The notes under the pieces: generated by a model
The model's database searches: none
The model's input: only the letters and a program-made list of their open reading frames with translations
What the model was told of the DNA's origin: nothing
In this document: piece by piece, positions 7,069 to 10,975 of the stretch
How positions within the stretch are numbered: the stretch's first letter is position 1
How the letters are laid out: every line of letters starts with the position of its first letter
Position numbers and translations under genes: made by a program
Source of the DNA: an uncultured Faecalibacterium sp.
Lineage (GTDB): Bacteria; Bacillota; Clostridia; Oscillospirales; Ruminococcaceae
Direction of reading: 5' to 3'
NCBI GenBank assembly: GCA_937915335.1
Contig: CALDLZ010000233.1
Location: forward strand, 1 to 10,975
DNA: 10,975 nt

Positions 7069-7111
7069 GAAAATCAGTAGAAGCAAAGACGCACAAAGAG
7101 GAGGACATGCC

Positions 7112-7393
7112 ATGACCCGGACACCGCAAGAGGAAAAGACCCTGCTTTCGTCCCGCGTTCCACGGGACACAGAACACGAGCGCTACCACCCGGAACTGGA
7201 AGAGGAGCTGAAGGAGTGCCTGTTCTGCCTGCGCCAGAACGAGATGCTTTTCGACCTTGAGGTGGACACTGACCTCATCGAACAGCATATCTATGAGCGT
7301 CAGGCACTTCTGGCCCGCTACCGGTACTTATTGGGCAAAGCACGGGAGCTTGGATTGCACACGATATTAGATCAGTATCAACCGAGAGGGTAA
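7112..7393 (+). CDS. Small DUF2508 (YaaL-like) family protein
   Basis: This 93-residue, highly charged, soluble protein has no signal peptide or membrane segment. The core from about residue 25 on (ELEEELKECLFCLRQNEMLF, then the DTDLIEQHIYERQALLARYRYLL segment, then AREL) fits the pattern I recall for DUF2508: a helical protein with D-x-D-LI--aIYe and RYryLl--A blocks. Its function is unknown. The start ATG 7112 has AGAGGAGG (7097-7104) 7 nt upstream. An overlapping ATG at 7107 is in another frame. The open frame extends upstream to 6878, but those codons cover the tRNA edge and its promoter and should not be used. In Bacillus the relative YaaL lies in the same chromosomal neighbourhood as the decarboxylase-like YaaO, and here a decarboxylase of that type is three genes downstream. 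The family assignment is from memory of the pattern. Confidence 0.65.
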   Translation: MTRTPQEEKTLLSSRVPRDTEHERYHPELEEELKECLFCLRQNEMLFDLEVDTDLIEQHIYERQALLARYRYLLGKARELGLHTILDQYQPRG

Positions 7394-7413
7394 GGTTTTA
7401 CGCCGCAAAACTA

Positions 7414-7442
7414 TTGACAAGCGCCCCGTCCCGTGCTATTCT
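7414..7442 (+). promoter_or_regulatory. Promoter of the SCIFF precursor gene
   Basis: A perfect TTGACA (7414-7419) stands 17 bp before TATTCT (7437-7442, 4 of 6 to consensus). Start would be near 7449, giving a leader of about 63 nt before scfA. Having its own promoter fits the need for abundant peptide precursor. Confidence 0.75.
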
Positions 7443-7458
7443 ATATCAAGATAACACC

Positions 7459-7480
7459 GTGCGTGGGTGGTTCCGCGCAT
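7459..7480 (+). other. Leader hairpin upstream of scfA
   Basis: GTGCGTGG (7459-7466) pairs with CCGCGCAT (7473-7480), eight pairs including two G-T wobbles, around the loop GTGGTT. It lies in the expected 5' untranslated RNA of scfA, 31 nt before the ATG, with no T-run after it. It could stabilise a highly expressed short mRNA or act in regulation. The scfA ribosome site downstream (AGAGAGG, 7496-7502) is not sequestered by it. Confidence 0.4.
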
Positions 7481-7511
7481 AAACTAATTGGAGCTAGAGA
7501 GGTTTTCTACT

Positions 7512-7658
7512 ATGGAACGTATTAAGACGATTGCTACTCGTGACCTGACCAAGAGCGTTATGACCGGTGGCTGCGGCGAGTGCCAGACTTCCTGCCAGTC
7601 TGCTTGCAAGACTTCCTGCGGCGTGGCTAACCAGAAGTGCGAGAACAGCAACAAGTAA
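7512..7658 (+). CDS. scfA: SCIFF ranthipeptide precursor (six cysteines in forty-five residues)
   Basis: This short gene encodes 48 residues. It starts MERIKTIATRDLTKS (leader) and continues into the core with CGECQTSCQSACKTSC, VANQ and the tail KCENSNK. Six cysteines fall at positions 21, 24, 28, 32, 36 and 43, the defining SCIFF layout (TIGR03973 type). The peptide is the substrate of the adjacent radical SAM maturase, which joins a Cys sulfur to carbon of a downstream residue. In the Clostridium thermocellum peptide, as I recall, the link is Cys32 to Thr37. Here Cys32 is present but residue 37 is Gly, a notable difference. The leader is recognised by the maturase's N-terminal RRE domain. 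No export gene is adjacent, and the biological role of SCIFF is not settled; a quorum-sensing-like role has been proposed. AGAGAGG lies 9 nt before the ATG. The gene has its own promoter and is followed by a terminator. Confidence 0.95.
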   Translation: MERIKTIATRDLTKSVMTGGCGECQTSCQSACKTSCGVANQKCENSNK

Positions 7659-7673
7659 TTTTTGCCCAATCGG

Positions 7674-7702
7674 ATGCCGCCTTTGCCGGGCGGCATTTTT
7701 TT
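7674..7702 (+). terminator. Terminator/attenuator between scfA and scfB
   Basis: ATGCCGCC (7674-7681) pairs perfectly with GGCGGCAT (7689-7696) around TTTGCCG and runs directly into seven T residues (7696-7702). It lies 15 bp after scfA and 25 bp before scfB, and no separate scfB promoter is evident in between. It therefore probably allows partial readthrough, so that precursor mRNA exceeds maturase mRNA. Confidence 0.88.
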
Positions 7703-7727
7703 ATGTAACAATGGAATGGAGAATAAA

Positions 7728-9179
7728 ATGGTACATCAGTATCAATTGAACGGCTATAACATCGTGCTGGACACCTGCAGCGGCTCGGTGCATGTGGTGG
7801 ATGAGGTGGCTTATGATGTCATCGCCATGTACCCCAACCACACCGCCGACGAGATCGTTGCAGCCATGATGGCAAAGTACGGCGACCGTGAGGACGTGAC
7901 CGAAGAGGATCTGCGCCAGTGCATCGACGACGTGACCAGCCTGAAGGAGTCCGGAAAGCTGTGGAGCCCCGATACCTATGAGAACCTCGCGTTCGACTTC
8001 AAGAACCGTAACACCGTGGTCAAGGCCCTCTGCCTGCATGTGGCCCACACCTGCAACCTGAACTGCTCCTACTGCTTCGCCTCTCAGGGCCGCTACAAGG
8101 GCGACCGAGCCCTGATGAGCTTTGAAGTGGGCAAGCGCGCGATGGATTTCCTAATCGAGAACTCCGGCACCCGCCGCAACCTCGAGGTCGATTTCTTCGG
8201 CGGCGAGCCCTTGATGAACTTTGAGATGGTCAAGAAGCTGGTGGCCTACTGCCGCGAGCAGGAGAAGATCCACAACAAGAACTTCCGCTTCACCATGACC
8301 ACCAACGGTATGCTCATTGATGATGATGTCATCGACTTCTGCAACAAGGAGTGCCACAATGTCGTTCTGAGCCTGGACGGCCGCAAGGAGGTCCATGACC
8401 GCTTCCGCAAGGATTACGCAGGTCACGGCAGCTATGACACCATCGTGCCCAAGTTCCAGGAATTTGTCAAGAAGCGCGGCGACAAGGGCTATTACATGCG
8501 TGGCACCTACACCCACTACAACACCGACTTCACCAACGATATCTTCCACATGGCCGATCTGGGCTTTACCGAGCTGAGCATGGAGCCTGTGGTCTGCGAC
8601 CCCAGCGACCCCAGCGCCCTGACCGAGGCCGACCTGCCCATCCTGAAGGAGCAGTATGAGATCCTGGCCAAGGAAATGATCAAGCGGAACCGTGAGGGCC
8701 GCGGCTTCACCTTCTACCACTACATGATCGACCTGACCGGCGGCCCCTGCATCTACAAGCGTATTTCCGGCTGTGGCTCCGGCACCGAGTACATGGCCGT
8801 GACCCCCTGGGGCGACCTGTACCCCTGCCACCAGTTCGTGGGCGACCCCAAGTATCTGATGGGCGATATCTGGAAGGGTGTCACCAACACTGCCGTTCGT
8901 GATGAGTTCAAGCACTGCAACGCCTACGCCCGCAAGGAGTGCCAGGATTGCTGGGCCAAGCTCTACTGCTCCGGCGGCTGTGCGGCAAACTCCTATCATG
9001 CGACCGGCAGCATCACCGGTGTGTACGAGTACGGTTGTGAGCTGTTCCGCAAGCGCATGGAGTGCGCGATTATGATTCAGGTGGCACAGAATCAGGAGCT
9101 GGCCGCGCAGGGCATCGAAGTGCCCATCCAGCTGGGCTCCACCTGCAACGCCTGCGCCGACGGCGAGGCCTGCGAATAA
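7728..9179 (+). CDS. scfB: SCIFF maturase, radical SAM/SPASM thioether-forming enzyme
   Basis: This 483-residue radical SAM enzyme makes the thioether cross-link in the ScfA peptide. Residues 1-90 resemble a PqqD-like RiPP recognition element that binds the leader. The radical SAM cluster is C109-x3-C113-x2-C116 in CNLNCSYC. A GGEP-type SAM-binding motif follows (DFFGGEPLMNFE), and further on VVLSLDG. The C-terminal SPASM domain has Cys349, 367, 397, 405, 408, 414, 418 and 437, which in this family ligate two auxiliary [4Fe-4S] clusters. After the SPASM domain there is a tail with Cys473, 476 and 482 (STCNACADGEACE), beyond the usual family end as I recall it. ATG 7728 is chosen because GGAG (7718-7721) lies 6 nt before it. 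The longer open frame from 7662 would run through the upstream terminator, and the in-frame ATG 7716 lacks a ribosome site. The enzyme is cytosolic, requires SAM and is oxygen-sensitive. Its TAA abuts the next gene's ATG. Confidence 0.95.
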   Translation: MVHQYQLNGYNIVLDTCSGSVHVVDEVAYDVIAMYPNHTADEIVAAMMAKYGDREDVTEEDLRQCIDDVTSLKESGKLWSPDTYENLAFDFKNRNTVVKALCLHVAHTCNLNCSYCFASQGRYKGDRALMSFEVGKRAMDFLIENSGTRRNLEVDFFGGEPLMNFEMVKKLVAYCREQEKIHNKNFRFTMTTNGMLIDDDVIDFCNKECHNVVLSLDGRKEVHDRFRKDYAGHGSYDTIVPKFQEFVKKRGDKGYYMRGTYTHYNTDFTNDIFHMADLGFTELSMEPVVCDPSDPSALTEADLPILKEQYEILAKEMIKRNREGRGFTFYHYMIDLTGGPCIYKRISGCGSGTEYMAVTPWGDLYPCHQFVGDPKYLMGDIWKGVTNTAVRDEFKHCNAYARKECQDCWAKLYCSGGCAANSYHATGSITGVYEYGCELFRKRMECAIMIQVAQNQELAAQGIEVPIQLGSTCNACADGEACE

Positions 9180-10607
9180 ATGACCACCCCTATCGTCGAT
9201 TTTGTGCGGCAGTACGCCCAGTCCGGCACTGCCCGGCTCCACATGCCGGGGCACAAGGGCCAGCGTCTGCTGGGCTGTGAGCCCTGGGATATCACCGAGA
9301 TCAAGGGGGCCGATGAGCTCTATGAAGCCGAGGGCATCATCGCCCGGAGCGAAGCCAACGCCACCCGGCTGTTCGGCACGGCGCATACCTATTACAGCAC
9401 AGAGGGTTCGTCCCAGTGCATCCGGGCCATGCTCTGCCTTACCCTGCAAGGCGCGCCCGGTACGGGAAAGCGCCCGGTGCTGCTGGCCGCCCGCAATGCC
9501 CACAAGGCCCTGCTCTACGCGGCGGCGCTGTTGGATTTCGACATCCGGTGGCTCTGGCCCGCACCGGAGGATACCGGGGCGCTGTGCAGCTGCCCGGTGA
9601 CGGTGCAGGCCCTTTCGGACGCGCTCGACGCGCTGGCAGGGCAGGGCAACACCCCCTTCGGGGTCTACCTGACCAGCCCGGATTATCTGGGCGGGATGCA
9701 GGACATTGCGGCCCTCTCTGCTGTCTGTGATGCCCATGGCGTGCCCCTGCTGGTGGATAACGCCCATGGGGCCTACCTGCGCTTTCTGCCCGGCGGCAGC
9801 CGTCATCCCATCGACCTGGGGGCGGCCATCTGCTGTGATTCCGGCCATAAGACCCTGCCGGTGCTCACCGGCGGCGCCTACCTGCATCTGGGCCCCAAAG
9901 CCCCCGTGCAGGAGGAAAGCGCTGTCCGCAGCGCTCTGGCGTTGTTCGGCTCCACCAGCCCGTCCTATCTGATTTTGCAGTCTCTGGATGCCTGCAACCG
10001 GTATCTATCCGGGGACTATCCGGCACGTTTGCGGGAGTGCTGTGACCGTCTGGCCGCTCTGCGCCAGACACTGAACGCACAGGCCGCCGCTGCCGGGGCG
10101 GTGCTTTCACTGGCACTGGACAGCCCCGACCGGGAGCCCATGAAGCTGACATTGGACGCGGCGGCGCTGGGCCTGACCGGACAGGCGTTGGCCGAGCATC
10201 TGCGGCAAAACGGTATGGAGTGTGAATACGCCGACCCCCGTTACCTCGTGCTGATGTTCACACCGGAGAACCCGGCAGGGGACTACGCCCGTCTGGAAGC
10301 GGCCCTGTCAGCCCGCTGTCGGCAGTTCGTGCCCCCGGCGGCAGAGCCCGCTGAGCACAGGGAAGCCTTTCAGGCGTTGGCCCGGCAGGCGCAAAGCCGC
10401 CTGACTGTGCGGCAGGCTGTCTTTGCACCGCAGGAGACCGTTCCTGCGGCGGCGGCTCTGGGGCGTGTCTGCGCCATGCCGACGGTATCCTGCCCGCCCG
10501 CCATTCCCATCGTTGTCAGCGGCGAGAAGATCGGCCCGGCGGCTCTGGAACTCTTTGCGGCCTATGGTGTAGAGACGGTCTCGGTGGTGAAACCGGAAGA
10601 TCATTGA
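9180..10607 (+). CDS. PLP-dependent Orn/Lys/Arg decarboxylase family protein (YaaO/SpeA-like)
   Basis: The 475-residue product is a fold-type I PLP enzyme of the Orn/Lys/Arg decarboxylase major-domain family. It shows HMPGHKG (21-27), the DITEIKGADELY block (37-48), the phosphate-binding STEGSS (73-78), VDNAHGAY with cofactor-contacting Asp193 and His196, and SGHKTLPVLTGGAYLH, whose Lys224 should bind PLP. A small C-terminal domain follows, ending with a PGE-like segment (SGEKIGPAALELF). The length matches the short, wing-less clade of B. subtilis SpeA and YaaO (about 480-490). Members decarboxylate arginine, lysine or ornithine to polyamine precursors, but YaaO-type copies have no firmly known substrate. 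The ATG follows the scfB stop codon with no gap, so translation is probably coupled and both are on one transcript. A weak GAGG lies 11 nt upstream. Whether this enzyme takes part in SCIFF biology or is merely co-located is unknown. Confidence 0.88.
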   Translation: MTTPIVDFVRQYAQSGTARLHMPGHKGQRLLGCEPWDITEIKGADELYEAEGIIARSEANATRLFGTAHTYYSTEGSSQCIRAMLCLTLQGAPGTGKRPVLLAARNAHKALLYAAALLDFDIRWLWPAPEDTGALCSCPVTVQALSDALDALAGQGNTPFGVYLTSPDYLGGMQDIAALSAVCDAHGVPLLVDNAHGAYLRFLPGGSRHPIDLGAAICCDSGHKTLPVLTGGAYLHLGPKAPVQEESAVRSALALFGSTSPSYLILQSLDACNRYLSGDYPARLRECCDRLAALRQTLNAQAAAAGAVLSLALDSPDREPMKLTLDAAALGLTGQALAEHLRQNGMECEYADPRYLVLMFTPENPAGDYARLEAALSARCRQFVPPAAEPAEHREAFQALARQAQSRLTVRQAVFAPQETVPAAAALGRVCAMPTVSCPPAIPIVVSGEKIGPAALELFAAYGVETVSVVKPEDH

Positions 10608-10612
10608 AAAAA

Positions 10613-10645
10613 TCAGAGCGGTTTTGCAAGAAACTGCGGCTCTGA
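10613..10645. other. Stem-loop after the decarboxylase gene, no downstream T-run
   Basis: TCAGAGC (10613-10619) pairs with GCTCTGA (10639-10645). Inside, GTTTT (10621-10625) pairs with GAAAC (10630-10634) around the tetraloop GCAA. On the plus strand it is followed by AACGTATT rather than T residues, so it is a poor plus-strand terminator. It is preceded by an A-run (10607-10612), so the T-run appears on the minus strand, where I see no gene to terminate. It may act as an mRNA-stabilising or processing hairpin. Confidence 0.5.
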
Positions 10646-10709
10646 AACGTATTGTACATAGAACAGGAAAACAAAACCTTAAAATCTGCGGTAATTCTGA
10701 GGTGTTCCA

Positions 10710-10975
10710 ATGAAAATTCTCCTTGCAACAGATACATGGTCCCCGATGGTCAATGGTGTGGTGCGATCGGTGGAGCTGCTTTATCATCAGCTGCTGGCGC
10801 TGGGCCACGATGTGCGGGTGGTGACGCTTGCGCAGGAAGGCCGTTCCCATGAGGAGGGCAATATCCTCTATGTGGGCAGCATCAGCGCCGAGCGGGTCTA
10901 CCCGGGCGCGCGGATCAGTGCGGCAGGCGCTCTGCCCATCTCCTACTGGCTGGATAAGCTGGAAGCCTGGGGCCC
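10710..10975 (+). CDS. Family-4-type glycosyltransferase, N-terminal part (3' end outside window)
   Basis: The first 88 codons run off the right edge. The N-terminus MKILLATDTWSPMVNGVV, followed by a short helix and LLALGHDVRVVT, matches the donor-side Rossmann entry of GT-B enzymes of family GT4 ('D-w-P--nGv--s---L---L---GHeV'). Related proteins transfer glucose or other hexoses from nucleotide sugars to diacylglycerol or phosphatidylinositol lipids at the inner membrane face, or to exopolysaccharide precursors. The catalytic C-terminal half is not visible, so the acceptor is open. GAGG (10699-10702) lies 7 nt before the ATG. The gene is 102 bp downstream of the decarboxylase on the same strand. 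I find no convincing promoter in that gap, so it may be read from upstream. Confidence 0.85.
   Translation, partial: MKILLATDTWSPMVNGVVRSVELLYHQLLALGHDVRVVTLAQEGRSHEEGNILYVGSISAERVYPGARISAAGALPISYWLDKLEAWG

Noticed and set aside
6878..7111. N-terminal extension of the DUF2508-like protein
   Set aside because: It covers the tRNA edge and the tRNA promoter. AGAGGAGG just before ATG 7112 marks the true start.
8151..9887. A 578-codon minus-strand open frame across scfB and the decarboxylase
   Set aside because: It spans two well-supported genes on the other strand, and its composition is that of a codon-bias shadow.

Overview
The window looks like chromosomal DNA of a gut Oscillospiraceae (Ruminococcaceae) bacterium of the Faecalibacterium/Gemmiger/Subdoligranulum type. 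The grounds are Firmicutes-style AGGAG ribosome binding sites, a GC-rich third codon position, a SCIFF peptide locus (a clostridial hallmark), a DUF2508-like small protein, and a composite intergenic palindrome of a kind I recall from Faecalibacterium-like genomes. The genus is inferred from gene content and sequence style, without any database search.

Left part (1-4810): the 3' end of a 5'-nucleotidase/UDP-sugar hydrolase family gene (+), then a 126-bp repeat with imperfect terminal inverted repeats (467-592), then a well-formed promoter and a large cytoplasmic glycoside hydrolase family 3 gene (+, 800-3154). A strong bidirectional terminator separates it from a convergent gene for a secreted beta-helix lipoprotein (-, 3217-4632).

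Middle part (4819-6963), all on the minus strand. In transcription order: a consensus promoter and tRNA-Gln(CTG) with encoded CCA, its terminator, a perfect 16-bp palindrome, an iron-sulfur aldo/keto reductase, and a Cof-type HAD phosphatase 21 bp behind it.

Right part (7112-10975), all on the plus strand: a DUF2508-like small protein, then the most interesting block. This is a SCIFF ranthipeptide precursor gene (scfA, 48 codons) with its own promoter, an intervening terminator/attenuator, and the radical SAM/SPASM maturase gene (scfB). A PLP-dependent Orn/Lys/Arg decarboxylase-family gene follows, its ATG directly abutting the scfB stop codon. The window ends inside a family-4-like glycosyltransferase gene.

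The SCIFF system is a known family, but this copy has two features that deserve attention. The precursor has Gly at position 37, where the studied thioether acceptor is Thr, and the maturase carries an extra Cys-containing tail (CX2CX5C) after the SPASM domain. The tight link of the maturase to a decarboxylase is also notable. I found no CRISPR array, insertion sequence, phage gene or origin.
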